A stretch of 64,000 nucleotides of DNA from JAYFRL01 sp034925905 (GCA_034925905.1 JAYFRL010000004.1:4021-68020); one strand, 5' to 3'. Shown: positions 34,639-43,796, counted from the stretch's first letter. Notes: generated from the letters alone by a model not told the origin. Numbers and translations: made by a program.

Positions 34639-35985
34639 TTATCTTCTGGCTATGCTGCGGAACCTTGTGTACTGCCCAAACCACATGAGCTCAATTGTCC
34701 CTGTAGGACCGTTTCTTTGCTTTGCTATTATAAGCTCCGCCAGGTTCTTTTTCTCCGTTTCCGGGAAATAATATTCATCTCTATATAAAAAAGTGACAAC
34801 ATCGGCATCCTGCTCTATTGCCCCGGATTCTCTCAAGTCCGACAAAACCGGTCTATGATCCGTTCTTTGGTCGCATGCACGGCTAAGCTGGGAAAGTGCG
34901 ATAACCGGAGCGTCCATTTCTCTTGCGATTGCTTTAAGAGACCTTGATATTTCGGAAATTTCCTGCTGCCTTGAATCATTTTTACCGTTTGAAGACATAA
35001 GCTGTATATAGTCTACAACTATAAGGCCAAGACCTTTCTCCATTTTCAGCTTACGGCATTTAGATCTTATTTCCATAGGCGTTATTCCTGGGGTATCATC
35101 TATATAAAGCGGAGCTTCTGCCAAAATCCCCATTGCTTCTATAAGCTTAGACCAATCTTCGTCATTAAGGTCCCCTGTTCTTATCCTCTGGGAATCAACC
35201 ATCGCTTCCGATGAAAGAAGCCTTGTGGCTAGCTGCTCCTTTGACATTTCAAGAGAAAATATCGCCGTCGGAATTTTCCCTTTAACTGCCGCATTCTGAG
35301 CAATATTAAGTGTGAAAGCTGTTTTGCCCATAGAAGGTCTTGCCGCAACAAGCACAAGATCTGATTTTTGAAGTCCTGCCGTCATATTATCAAAATCAGG
35401 AAACCCTGTTTCTATACCCGTTATTTTCTTTTTGTTGTTGTATATTTCTTCTATGCGTTCTATGGAAGCATATGTTACATCCCTTATATGCGAAAAACCT
35501 TCTTTGGCATTTTCTTCAAGTATATTAAAAATATTCTTTTCCGTCTTATCTAATATCGAGCTTATGGATTCAGTCCCATCGTATGCAAGCTGACCAAGCT
35601 CCTGTGAGGTTTTTATAAGACGTCTTAATATTGATTTATCTTTTACTATTTTTATGTAGTTTCTAACATTAACCGCACTTGGCACAAAATTTGAAAGGGT
35701 TGCAAGAAGCTTAAGCCCACCTGATTCTTCAAATATGCTTTTCTCTTCGAGCCGGTTCTTAAGCGTTATTACATCTATTGCCACACCAGATCTGTAGAGA
35801 TCTGATATCGCTTCAAAAACAACCTTTAGCTGCGGAGAATAAAAATCCTCGCCAGTCAACAGCTCCATAGACGGATAAACCGCTTCGTTATCAAGCAATA
35901 TTGAGCCTATAACCGCCTGCTCCGCTTCATAATCATGCGGAGGTATCCTTAAATTGTCATAATTTTCAATGTTAGGCGAATCCAT
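34639..35985 (-). CDS. dnaB: Replicative DNA helicase
   Basis: A 448-residue hexameric helicase. The N-terminal domain opens PPHDYEAEQAVIGSILLD; the RecA-like domain has Walker A ARPSMGKTAFTLN near residues 210-222, Walker B GLIVVDYIQLM, and the arginine-containing SDLRESGAIEQDAD. No intein interrupts it. GGGAGG precedes the ATG. It follows rplI by 20 bp in the common rplI-dnaB arrangement. Confidence 0.97.
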   Translation of the reverse strand: MDSPNIENYDNLRIPPHDYEAEQAVIGSILLDNEAVYPSMELLTGEDFYSPQLKVVFEAISDLYRSGVAIDVITLKNRLEEKSIFEESGGLKLLATLSNFVPSAVNVRNYIKIVKDKSILRRLIKTSQELGQLAYDGTESISSILDKTEKNIFNILEENAKEGFSHIRDVTYASIERIEEIYNNKKKITGIETGFPDFDNMTAGLQKSDLVLVAARPSMGKTAFTLNIAQNAAVKGKIPTAIFSLEMSKEQLATRLLSSEAMVDSQRIRTGDLNDEDWSKLIEAMGILAEAPLYIDDTPGITPMEIRSKCRKLKMEKGLGLIVVDYIQLMSSNGKNDSRQQEISEISRSLKAIAREMDAPVIALSQLSRACDQRTDHRPVLSDLRESGAIEQDADVVTFLYRDEYYFPETEKKNLAELIIAKQRNGPTGTIELMWFGQYTRFRSIARR

Positions 35986-36005
35986 GGGGTGTCCTCCCGG
36001 TAATT

Positions 36006-36452
36006 TTAAGCTTCTGTTATATTAACCGTTATCTTTGCATCTACTTTGGAATGGATTTTAACATCAACTTCTTTTGTGCCTATTGTTTTTATTGTCTCTG
36101 GTAAAATTATCTTCTTTTTATCTATTGATATCCCCGCTTGTTCAAGAAGCGCGGCTGCAATCTCTTTGTTTGTTACAGATCCAAAAATTTTTCCGTTTTC
36201 ACCAGCCTTAACAGACAGGTTTATGGTTTTTTCTTTAAGCTTTCCGGCAAGCAAAAGGGCTTCTTTATATTCATCGGCTGTTCTTTTTTCTTCAGCTTTT
36301 TCTTTGAGCATAAGGTCATTAAGGTTAGATTTTGTTGCTTCTATTCCCAATTCCCTTGGAATAAGAAAATTCTTTGCATACCCATCGCTTGTATCTATAA
36401 TCTGGCCTTTTTTGCCTATGCTTTTAACATCCTGAAGTAAAATAACTTTCAT
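36006..36452 (-). CDS. rplI: 50S ribosomal protein L9
   Basis: A 148-residue protein with the N-terminal domain MKVILLQDVKSIGKKG and the signature GYAKNFLIPRELGIEAT. The long connecting helix is in the middle (about 42-75), and the C-terminal rRNA-binding domain follows. AAAGGAGG precedes the ATG, just after the upstream DHH gene stop. Confidence 0.97.
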   Translation of the reverse strand: MKVILLQDVKSIGKKGQIIDTSDGYAKNFLIPRELGIEATKSNLNDLMLKEKAEEKRTADEYKEALLLAGKLKEKTINLSVKAGENGKIFGSVTNKEIAAALLEQAGISIDKKKIILPETIKTIGTKEVDVKIHSKVDAKITVNITEA

Positions 36453-36453
36453 A

Positions 36454-37440
36454 TCAAAAAACCTCCTTTAAATATTCTTTTATGATTTCTTTTAGCTCGG
36501 CGTAAACTTTATCCGTAGTTGAACTTTCTATCTGAGCACCTGAAATTTCAACATTTCCGCCACCGCCTATCTTTTCTAATATGGAAAGCACATTTATTTT
36601 CCCTAAGCTTCTTCCGCAGACATATATTGTATCAACTACTTTGCAAACCACAAAAGAGGCTTCCACGCCTGATACATTTAAAAAATCATCAGCCGACTGT
36701 GCGGCTACAAGCAAAGGATTTTCAAATCCTTCAGGGCATTTCGACATTAAAATAATATCGCAGAAAATCTCCGAATTATTTAAAATCAGATATCTCTCTT
36801 TGAATTTTTTCAAATCTTCCCTGAAAAGATTTTTAACATTTATACTTTCCGCACCCATTTGCTTAAGATATGCAGCTGCAAGAAATGTTTTATCCGTTGT
36901 TTTAAAGCAAAAATTTTTTGTATCTACTATTATGCCGCTTAAAAGCGCCTCTGCCGCAAGCGGAGACAATTTGATCCCGCAATCCATATCCCTTATTATT
37001 TCAACGACCATTTCGCTTGCAGAAGAAGAATCGAGGTTATGGTAAATATAATCGGCATCCTTTATAAAATCGCTGCTTTTATTGTGATGGTCTATAACGG
37101 CTATTTTACTGGCTTTTTCAAGTATCGACGTGTTCTCCACAAGAGCCATGCGGCATGTGTCCGCAACTATAACCAAAACATTCTTATTTTCAGGAAAACA
37201 GAAATTTTTATAATTTAGAAACATAAATTCAAATTCTTCATTAGATTTAAGCTTATTTATAAGCTTTGAAGCTGTATCGCTCGTTTCAGACAAGAGCATG
37301 CAGCATTTTTTATCAAATTTTTTCGCAATGGAAAAAAGGCCGACTGCCGCGCCGACACTATCAAAATCTGGATTTTTATGGCCTATTATTATTATTTCAT
37401 CTGCTTCTTTTATTAAAGCGGTAAATTTCTCAGTGTTCAT
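36454..37440 (-). CDS. DHH/DHHA1 phosphodiesterase, GdpP-like catalytic part only
   Basis: A 328-residue cytoplasmic phosphodiesterase. The DHH domain has IIIGHKNPDFDSVGAAVGL near residues 13-31, VADTCR and the AVIDHHNKSSD motif; the DHHA1 domain ends EKIGGGGNVEISGAQI. Sequence and position before rplI-dnaB match GdpP, the membrane cyclic-di-AMP phosphodiesterase, but the usual transmembrane, PAS and degenerate GGDEF part is absent, and no fragment of it lies upstream. The ATG at 37440 follows GGAGG. Cyclic-di-AMP or pApA are likely substrates. Confidence 0.85.
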   Translation of the reverse strand: MNTEKFTALIKEADEIIIIGHKNPDFDSVGAAVGLFSIAKKFDKKCCMLLSETSDTASKLINKLKSNEEFEFMFLNYKNFCFPENKNVLVIVADTCRMALVENTSILEKASKIAVIDHHNKSSDFIKDADYIYHNLDSSSASEMVVEIIRDMDCGIKLSPLAAEALLSGIIVDTKNFCFKTTDKTFLAAAYLKQMGAESINVKNLFREDLKKFKERYLILNNSEIFCDIILMSKCPEGFENPLLVAAQSADDFLNVSGVEASFVVCKVVDTIYVCGRSLGKINVLSILEKIGGGGNVEISGAQIESSTTDKVYAELKEIIKEYLKEVF

Positions 37441-37627
37441 TAAATTTCCTCCACAAAAGCCCATAAAAAGGCTTATTGCCATTATATTTTTACACTTAAC
37501 AGTGTAATTTTATCACATAAATCCAATTATAACAAGAGATTCTCTCAGCCTAATTTTCAGATATAATTATAATAAAAAATGAATATATTCATAGTGTATA
37601 ATTTTATAAATATAAGGAGGGGGCATA

Positions 37628-38017
37628 ATGAATGTATCAAATGCGGAAGCCGGCAGAAAAGAAATAAGGCTTACCCTGCCAATAAACAAAGCCTATATAC
37701 ATATTGCCTGCATGACGGCAGACGCAATTGCAAAAAAGCTAAAATTAAACACTGAAAAATCCGAAGAAATAAAAATGGCAGTTTCTGAAGCATATTCTTT
37801 TATAGTAGACAATGAAAAAATATTTGACGAAAAAAGTTTTCAGCTTCAATTTATACATCATAACGATAGCTTGAAAATTTATTTTGATATTGAAACAAAA
37901 AACCCAAATTTTAATATCTCATCTTTGAAATATATTCCTTCGGAAAATTATTTTCCCTTTGAAATGTCTGTTTACAATAACGGGTCTTTAAGCCTTTCAA
38001 GCAATATAATAACATGA
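37628..38017 (+). CDS. HATPase-like (anti-sigma-factor-like) small protein
   Basis: A 129-residue protein resembling the serine-kinase/anti-sigma fold (RsbW, SpoIIAB). It opens IRLTLPINKAYIHIACMTAD and has an N-box-like EIKMAVSEAYSFIVDN near residues 44-59, where true kinases have EAVTNAI. The C-terminal ATP-lid and glycine motifs are not seen, so it may not bind ATP. AAGGAGG precedes the ATG. No sigma-factor or anti-anti-sigma gene is adjacent. Confidence 0.6.
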   Translation: MNVSNAEAGRKEIRLTLPINKAYIHIACMTADAIAKKLKLNTEKSEEIKMAVSEAYSFIVDNEKIFDEKSFQLQFIHHNDSLKIYFDIETKNPNFNISSLKYIPSENYFPFEMSVYNNGSLSLSSNIIT

Positions 38018-38040
38018 CCGGATTTTACATCCAACATAAA

Positions 38041-38068
38041 AAAGAGCGGTTAATAACCGCTCTTTTTT
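38041..38068. terminator. Bidirectional terminator
   Basis: Stem AAAGAGCGGTTA / TAACCGCTCTTT followed by a T run, between two convergent genes. Confidence 0.88.
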
Positions 38069-38083
38069 ATGTTGGATTTTTTA

Positions 38084-38839
38084 TTAATCCATTATTGTTC
38101 CGCCGTTAACGTCCATTGCCTCTCCCGTTATATAAGAAGCCTCATCCGAAGCAAGGAAAGCAAAAGCTGCTGCAACTTCTTTAACATCTCCAGTACGTTT
38201 CATAGGTATTCCTGCTATTATAGCATCTGATTTTTCTTTCGGCATTGTCTTCCAAATTTCTGTTTGTATAAGACCCGGGCAAACACAATTTGAAGTTATC
38301 CCTTCAAGGGCAGTTTCTCTCGCCACAGTTTTAGCAAAAGCTATAACTCCACCCTTTGTTGCAGAATAATGAGCTCCGCCGAAGAAACCTCCACCCTGCT
38401 TTCCTGCCGCGGAAGCCGTGAAAACTATACGGCCATATTTTTGAGCCTTCATATAAGGAAGGACTTCTCTTGTGCATAAAAAAACACCCGTAAGGTTTAC
38501 CCCTATAAGCCTGTACCAATCTTCAAGAGTTATATCGCAAACCTGAATAGATTGAGAAATTCCCGCATTATTTATTAATATATCTACCCTGCCATATTTG
38601 TCTATTACGGTTTTAACCATGTTTTTAACGGAATCTTCTTTTGAAACATCTACAATAACTCCGAAGGCCTCTTTGCCGTTACTCTTAATCAATTCAACCG
38701 TTTCTTTAACGATATCTTCTTTAAAATCAGCAACAACAACAGTCGCTCCTTCTTCCGAAAGCTTTAAAGCAACAGCTCTTCCTATACCTTTTGGAGATCC
38801 GCTTCCGGTTACAATAGCTATTCTTCCTTTACAGCTCAT
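38084..38839 (-). CDS. Short-chain dehydrogenase/reductase (FabG-like)
   Basis: A 251-residue NAD(P)-dependent SDR. The cofactor motif is TGSGSPKGIGRAV near residues 11-23, NNAGIS near 89-94, the catalytic serine is in FTASAAG, and the YSATKGG motif (near 156-162) holds the catalytic tyrosine and lysine. The end YITGEAMDVNGGTIMD is typical. AGGAGGG precedes the ATG. It may be an oxoacyl-ACP reductase or a sugar/alcohol dehydrogenase; no fab genes are adjacent. Confidence 0.9.
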   Translation of the reverse strand: MSCKGRIAIVTGSGSPKGIGRAVALKLSEEGATVVVADFKEDIVKETVELIKSNGKEAFGVIVDVSKEDSVKNMVKTVIDKYGRVDILINNAGISQSIQVCDITLEDWYRLIGVNLTGVFLCTREVLPYMKAQKYGRIVFTASAAGKQGGGFFGGAHYSATKGGVIAFAKTVARETALEGITSNCVCPGLIQTEIWKTMPKEKSDAIIAGIPMKRTGDVKEVAAAFAFLASDEASYITGEAMDVNGGTIMD

Positions 38840-38883
38840 TAAAAATCCCTCCTATAGTTTATAAAACTTTTTTCTTGAAATTG

Positions 38884-38904
38884 AAAAATGTCCGAAACAT
38901 TTTT
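38884..38904 (-). promoter_or_regulatory. Palindromic operator-like site before the SDR gene
   Basis: Perfect 8-bp arms AAAAATGT / ACATTTTT around CCGAA. It lies just downstream of the predicted -10 box, where a bound repressor would block transcription. Confidence 0.6.
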
Positions 38905-38914
38905 ACGCAACTTT

Positions 38915-38943
38915 AAAATATCACTTTAAATTTAAGCTGTCAA
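38915..38943 (-). promoter_or_regulatory. Predicted promoter of the SDR gene
   Basis: Minus-strand TTGACA (38938-38943) and TATTTT (38915-38920) with a 17-bp spacer. Confidence 0.65.
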
Positions 38944-38975
38944 TAGAAAGCAAAATTGTATACATAATACTTGTT

Positions 38976-39842
38976 TTACCGTGATTTTGCGTTAAGAAGA
39001 ATTACAGCCGACAGAACAAGCAGCATACCGAAAACAACGCTTAATTTTATAGGCTCATTAAACATAATAATACCTATGGCAGCAGCGACAACAGGCTCTA
39101 TTGAGGCTACTATTGACGCCTTTGAGGTTTCAACGCCTCTTAATCCTGTTGTATAGCATATGTATGGTATAACGCTTGTTACAACTCCTGTAGCAATAAC
39201 TTTAATTATATTTGCCCCTGAAGAAAGCAAAGGAACCAGCAAACTTATGTTTGCAAAAGGCATTGTCCCCAGCGAAGCAAGCACAAATGTGAAGAGTATA
39301 ACCGTAATTGTATCATATTTATTTAAAGCGTATCTCGCAAATATACTATAGAGCGCATACCCAATCCCGGAAAAAAGGCCTATTATAAACCCTGATAGGT
39401 TTATATCTTCATTTGAATTCATTATCCCCGAAACAAAGATACAGCCTAAAACGGCCATAAAAAGCGCTCCGATTTTTTTTACCGTAAATTTTTCTTTAAA
39501 CAAAATAACACTCAATATGCTTACAAATACAGGTGCGGTATAAAGCAATATTGCGGCTGTTGTAAGCCCTATATTCTGTATTGTTGTGATATAACAAAAA
39601 TTAAAAAAAGCAACGCTTAATAAACCTGTGCCTATAAACATCCATCCGTCTTTTATATCTATTTTAAGTTTTTTGGGGTCTGTAAAAAATATATAAAAGA
39701 AAACACAAACAGCCGTTACCGAAGCTCTAAAAAAAACCATTTGCATAGAAGTAAACCCTGTTTTCTGGAGATCTTTTATAAAAATCCCTATTGTGCCCCA
39801 AAAAACCGCTGCTATTATTATGTATATATAACTTTTGTTCAT
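38976..39842 (-). CDS. EamA-family (DMT) membrane exporter
   Basis: A 288-residue protein of two EamA halves with about ten hydrophobic segments, starting MNKSYIYIIIAAVFWGTIGIF and ending with ETSKASIVASIEPVVAAAIGIIMFNE. The ATG at 39842 is chosen because GGAGG immediately precedes it; another ATG-type start 21 bases upstream is weaker. It lies 66 bp downstream of an RpiR-type regulator and may be its target. Confidence 0.9.
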   Translation of the reverse strand: MNKSYIYIIIAAVFWGTIGIFIKDLQKTGFTSMQMVFFRASVTAVCVFFYIFFTDPKKLKIDIKDGWMFIGTGLLSVAFFNFCYITTIQNIGLTTAAILLYTAPVFVSILSVILFKEKFTVKKIGALFMAVLGCIFVSGIMNSNEDINLSGFIIGLFSGIGYALYSIFARYALNKYDTITVILFTFVLASLGTMPFANISLLVPLLSSGANIIKVIATGVVTSVIPYICYTTGLRGVETSKASIVASIEPVVAAAIGIIMFNEPIKLSVVFGMLLVLSAVILLNAKSR

Positions 39843-39908
39843 AAATCCTCCGGCACATAGCAAAGGTGCCTACAGCAAAAAGTGTAAACACCTGTTTCAT
39901 TATTATTA

Positions 39909-40787
39909 TTAATCTAATCTTTTTATTTTCAAGGCTTCTTTGCTTTTTTGAAAATTATCGGAAAAACGCTTATTATCCTTAGCCATTATCCCAAGCTGTA
40001 TTATACTTACAACACAAAGCTCGCTTATTCTTGCAGCTGGTAAATCGCTGGTTGCAAGAGACGATTTAAAGCTTATCGGAAGAAAGGCATCCACATATTC
40101 CATATAATTCCCCAGATTACCTGCTGATATAAAAGCCGTAAACGCACCTGCATTATGAGCCGTCTTAATCGCCTCAATTGTATTTCTAGCTTTACCTGTA
40201 TGGGATATCCCTATTGCAACATCGCCTGATTTAAGGTGGCAGGCAGAAGTTATCTGCATAAAAGCATCAGAATAGCTTACGCAATTTAAGCCTATATGGG
40301 TAAGCACGGACGAAAGCGCAAAAGCAACAGAGCCTGAGCCGCCTTCGCTATAAACAAAAATTCTCTCTGCATTTATAAGGGCATCCACAACTTTTTCTAT
40401 CTCTGAGTCGTCAATGCGTGTTAATGCATCGTCTATTATAACTTTATTGAAACTTATAAGCTTTTTTTTGATGGTTTTTATATCATCGCCTATTTTTATT
40501 TCATCTGTTTCTTCCGGGATATTGCTTCCGTTTTGAATATAAAACTTCAATTGGGCATAGCCAGAATATCCTATTGTATTGCAAAAACGGACAATAGTTG
40601 CCGGGCTTGTATGAATAATCTCCGCTATACTCTGAACGGAATAGTTGCAGATATTTTTACGCTCCTTGAGTATAAAATCCGCAATCTTTTTACCCGAATT
40701 ACTAAGCTTCTGATAGTTAAACTTTATGCGGGCTATATATTCCTCAGACTCAATATTAATTCCAATATTGTTATGATTCTCTTTCAT
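39909..40787 (-). CDS. MurR/RpiR-family transcriptional regulator
   Basis: A 292-residue regulator with an N-terminal helix-turn-helix (SVQSIAEIIHTSPATIVRFCNTIGYSGYAQLK, about residues 54-85, given in part) and a C-terminal SIS sugar-phosphate-binding domain (VYSEGGSGSVAFAL to AIGISHTGKARNTIEAI). GGTGAT stands before the ATG. It sits between marR and an exporter gene on the same strand. The effector is probably a phosphosugar. Confidence 0.9.
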   Translation of the reverse strand: MKENHNNIGINIESEEYIARIKFNYQKLSNSGKKIADFILKERKNICNYSVQSIAEIIHTSPATIVRFCNTIGYSGYAQLKFYIQNGSNIPEETDEIKIGDDIKTIKKKLISFNKVIIDDALTRIDDSEIEKVVDALINAERIFVYSEGGSGSVAFALSSVLTHIGLNCVSYSDAFMQITSACHLKSGDVAIGISHTGKARNTIEAIKTAHNAGAFTAFISAGNLGNYMEYVDAFLPISFKSSLATSDLPAARISELCVVSIIQLGIMAKDNKRFSDNFQKSKEALKIKRLD

Positions 40788-40817
40788 TTTATCACCAAAT
40801 ATGTTTTATATGAAAAG

Positions 40818-41243
40818 CTAATTCATATGATCTGCCGAGGCAATTATCCTAAGCATTTCCTTAAGCTTAAGTGCGTCTTCTTCCGAAAAAATCTTTAAAG
40901 CTTCATAGTTCATTTCATCTATTATTTTTTCAATAGGTTCTTTAAGCGCATCTCCCTTTTTGGTTGCAAGAACCTGGACTTCTCTTCGGTCTTCCGTGTT
41001 TACAACTCTTTTTATAAAGCCTTTTTTCTGCATTCTTTCCAAAACACCTGAAATTGTTGAAGTCTCGAGGCAAAGCGTTTCTGAAATTTGCTTTGGCGTG
41101 GCGTGTTGTTTACCCCATAAGCAGCTTAAAACGCCATATTGTGATGGTGTTATGTCATAAACGGCAAGCCTTGAGCTTAAATATTGAAATACAGAATGCT
41201 GAGCGGTCGTAAGCAAAAAATTAATACATTGATTTAATTCCAT
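40818..41243 (-). CDS. MarR-family transcriptional regulator
   Basis: A 141-residue winged-helix regulator. The recognition helix zone is ATPKQISETLCLETSTISGVLERMQKKG (about residues 49-76, in part), followed by the wing VVNTEDRREVQVLATKKG. AGAGGA precedes the ATG. It heads an apparent marR-rpiR-eamA transcript, and its own promoter carries a palindrome at 41291-41315. Confidence 0.93.
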   Translation of the reverse strand: MELNQCINFLLTTAQHSVFQYLSSRLAVYDITPSQYGVLSCLWGKQHATPKQISETLCLETSTISGVLERMQKKGFIKRVVNTEDRREVQVLATKKGDALKEPIEKIIDEMNYEALKIFSEEDALKLKEMLRIIASADHMN

Positions 41244-41290
41244 TTAGTTTTCCTCTTTTATCTCATTCCATTATAAAACAATACAGGTCC

Positions 41291-41315
41291 TTTAATATTA
41301 ACTAATTATATTAAA
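41291..41315. promoter_or_regulatory. Inverted repeat over the marR -10 box
   Basis: Eight-base arms TTTAATAT / ATATTAAA separated by nine bases. The minus-strand -10 hexamer TATAAT (41305-41310) lies inside it, so a MarR dimer bound here would block RNA polymerase. Confidence 0.65.
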
Positions 41316-41333
41316 AAGAAATACTAATGTCAA
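41305..41333 (-). promoter_or_regulatory. Consensus promoter of marR
   Basis: TTGACA (41328-41333) and TATAAT (41305-41310) on the minus strand with a 17-bp spacer: both hexamers match consensus in all positions. Confidence 0.8.
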
Positions 41334-41386
41334 TTAAAATGGTCAGCATGCCAGAGTTTATATGCTTCAACTAAAAAACGGAGCCT

Positions 41387-42520
41387 TTAAACCCTTTCAC
41401 GCAAAAACCCTTTAAGCTTATCCTTCTTATAATCAACAAAGCTTCCCTCGTCTAAAGACACTCTTATTTCTTCCATCATTGTATTAAAAAAATAAAGATT
41501 GTGCATAACGCAAAGACGCATTGCAAGCATTTCCTTTGCCTTAAAAAGATGTCTTATATAAGCTCTTGTGTACCTTTTGCACACAGGGCAATCACATTCA
41601 TTGGAAATCGGAGTATCGTCAAGTTCATATTTTGCGTTCATAAGGTTAAGCTTTCCTTCGTTTGTATAAACATTCCCATGGCGCCCGTTTCTTGCGGGCA
41701 GCACACAATCAAAAAAATCAACTCCGCGTGAAACAGCTTCAAGTATATTTTCCGGGGTTCCCACCCCCATAAGATAAATGGGTTTGTCCTGTGGTAAATA
41801 CGGCACGACTTCTTCCAACACATGATACATCTCGGCATGAGTTTCGCCAACGGCAAGTCCGCCTATTGCGTAGCCGTCAAGCTCAAGAGCGGATATTGTT
41901 TTTGCATGCTCTATCCTTATATCGGTATAGGTTCCTCCCTGGTTTATAGCAAAAAGCATTTGTTTTTTATTGATTGTGCCATCAAGTGAATTAAGTCTTT
42001 CCATCTCTTTTTTACATCTTTCAAGCCATCTTGTTGTCCTTGCAACAGAAGCCTCTATATACCCTCTTTCAGCCGGCAATGCAACACATTCATCAAAAGC
42101 CATTGCTATTGTAGACGCAAGATTTGACTGTATCCTCATACTTTCTTCGGGGCCCATAAATATTTTACGCCCATCAACATGGGATGAAAAATAAACGCCC
42201 TCTTCTTTTATCTTCCTAAGCGTACTTAAGGAAAAAACCTGAAATCCTCCCGAATCCGTAAGCACAGGCCCCTCCCACGACATAAACTTTCTTATGCCGC
42301 CCAGTTTTTTTATGACCTCGTCACCCGGACGAACATGAAGATGATAAGTATTTGAAAGCTCAACCTGGCATTTAATCCTTTCAAGATCTTCCGAGGAAAG
42401 AGCGCCTTTTATGGCTGCCTGTGTTCCAACATTCATAAACACAGGAGTTTGTATAACCCCGTGCGGAGTATGAAATTCTCCTCTTCTGGCTCGTTCATAT
42501 GTTTTAAGTAATTTATACAT
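41387..42520 (-). CDS. tgt: tRNA-guanine transglycosylase
   Basis: A 377-residue enzyme that swaps guanine for a queuine precursor at position 34 of GUN-anticodon tRNAs. The substrate pocket aspartate is in VLTDSGGFQVFSL near residues 86-98; GVGTPENILEAVSRGVDFFDCVLPARNGRHG (in part) holds the nucleophile aspartate; the zinc site is CDCPVCKRY with a later histidine. CGGAGA precedes the ATG. It is not clustered with queA or yajC here. Confidence 0.96.
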   Translation of the reverse strand: MYKLLKTYERARRGEFHTPHGVIQTPVFMNVGTQAAIKGALSSEDLERIKCQVELSNTYHLHVRPGDEVIKKLGGIRKFMSWEGPVLTDSGGFQVFSLSTLRKIKEEGVYFSSHVDGRKIFMGPEESMRIQSNLASTIAMAFDECVALPAERGYIEASVARTTRWLERCKKEMERLNSLDGTINKKQMLFAINQGGTYTDIRIEHAKTISALELDGYAIGGLAVGETHAEMYHVLEEVVPYLPQDKPIYLMGVGTPENILEAVSRGVDFFDCVLPARNGRHGNVYTNEGKLNLMNAKYELDDTPISNECDCPVCKRYTRAYIRHLFKAKEMLAMRLCVMHNLYFFNTMMEEIRVSLDEGSFVDYKKDKLKGFLRERV

Positions 42521-42656
42521 GTTTATCTCCGTTATGCTTTAATACAATCAATAATATATTTATTTTGGATTTTTTGCAAGCATTATGGTATACTTCAAAT
42601 TAAACACAGTTTTAAAAAACTTGAAAATATATAATATAAACACAGAAAGGGAAAAT

Positions 42657-43796
42657 ATGGATACTTATAATATAATCGCCACATCTCCTTTCGGCCTTGA
42701 GTCTTGCGTTAAGCATGAGGCCATGGATTTAGGCTTTGAAAACATAAAAACCTTTGATTCAAAAGTTGAATTTACCGGCAGCGCTTCAGACATAGCAAAA
42801 GCAAATCTCTGGTTTAGGTGTGCAGGGCGTATACTCGTAAAAATCGGGGAATTTAAAGCTACAACATTCACGGAGCTTTTTGATGGTACAAAAGCCCTGC
42901 CGTGGGGAGACATAATACCGAAAGATGCAAAATTTACTGTAACCGGAAAAGCCGTGCGCTCAATTCTTATGAGCGTGTCCGATTGCCAGGCTATAGTTAA
43001 AAAAGCAGTAGTTGAAAAAATGAAAGAAAAATATAATTTAAACTGGTTTAATGAAACGGGAGCCGATTATACAATTCAGGTTTCCATACTTAAAGACATC
43101 GCCACGCTCACGATAGACACAACCGGCTTCGGGCTTCATAAAAGAGGCTACCGTGAAAACGCTGTTGATGCGCCTATAAAAGAAATACTTGCCGCCGCAA
43201 TGATAAAACTAAGTTTTTGGAATAAAGATAGGATTTTGCTTGATCCTTTCTGCGGCTCGGGTACAATAGCCATAGAAGCGGCAATGATAGCCAGAAACAT
43301 TGCCCCGGGACTTAATAATAAATTTGCTTGTGAAAGATGGTCTCAAATAGACCCTAAAATATGGAAAGAAGAACGGATTTTAGCATATCAGGCAATAGAT
43401 AATGAGAGCAAGCTTCATATATATTCCAGCGACATTGACGAAAACGCCATAAAAACCGCAAAGGAAAACGCCGAAAAAGCAGGTGTTGATGATTCTATAT
43501 GTTTTGAGACAAAGGCCCTTTCAAACATAAAACTACCCGGGGATTACGGGGTTTTGATAGCCAATCCACCATATGGCGAAAGGCTTAGCGATTTGGCGGA
43601 TACTGAAAAGCTTTATAAGGAACTGGGAAAACTCTTTAGAACAAATGAAACATGGTCTGCTTATGTTATAACATCCATGGAATATTTTGAAAAACTGTTT
43701 GGGCGCAAAGCAGACAGCAAAAGAAAGCTTTTTAACGGACGTATAAAGACAGATTATTATCAGTTTTACGGTCCACGTCCACCAAAAAACCAATAA
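42657..43796 (+). CDS. THUMP-domain class I rRNA (guanine-N2)-methyltransferase, RlmL-like
   Basis: A 379-residue methyltransferase. The N-terminal part (about 1-150) holds a ferredoxin-like and THUMP RNA-binding unit starting YNIIATSPFGLESCVK. The C-terminal catalytic domain has LLDPFCGSGTIAIEAAMIARN for SAM binding (near 196-216) and the motif IV ANPPYGERL near residues 303-311. The ATG at 42657 follows AAAGGG; earlier frame codons lack a ribosome site. It matches the Bacillus YpsC group. Confidence 0.92.
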   Translation: MDTYNIIATSPFGLESCVKHEAMDLGFENIKTFDSKVEFTGSASDIAKANLWFRCAGRILVKIGEFKATTFTELFDGTKALPWGDIIPKDAKFTVTGKAVRSILMSVSDCQAIVKKAVVEKMKEKYNLNWFNETGADYTIQVSILKDIATLTIDTTGFGLHKRGYRENAVDAPIKEILAAAMIKLSFWNKDRILLDPFCGSGTIAIEAAMIARNIAPGLNNKFACERWSQIDPKIWKEERILAYQAIDNESKLHIYSSDIDENAIKTAKENAEKAGVDDSICFETKALSNIKLPGDYGVLIANPPYGERLSDLADTEKLYKELGKLFRTNETWSAYVITSMEYFEKLFGRKADSKRKLFNGRIKTDYYQFYGPRPPKNQ

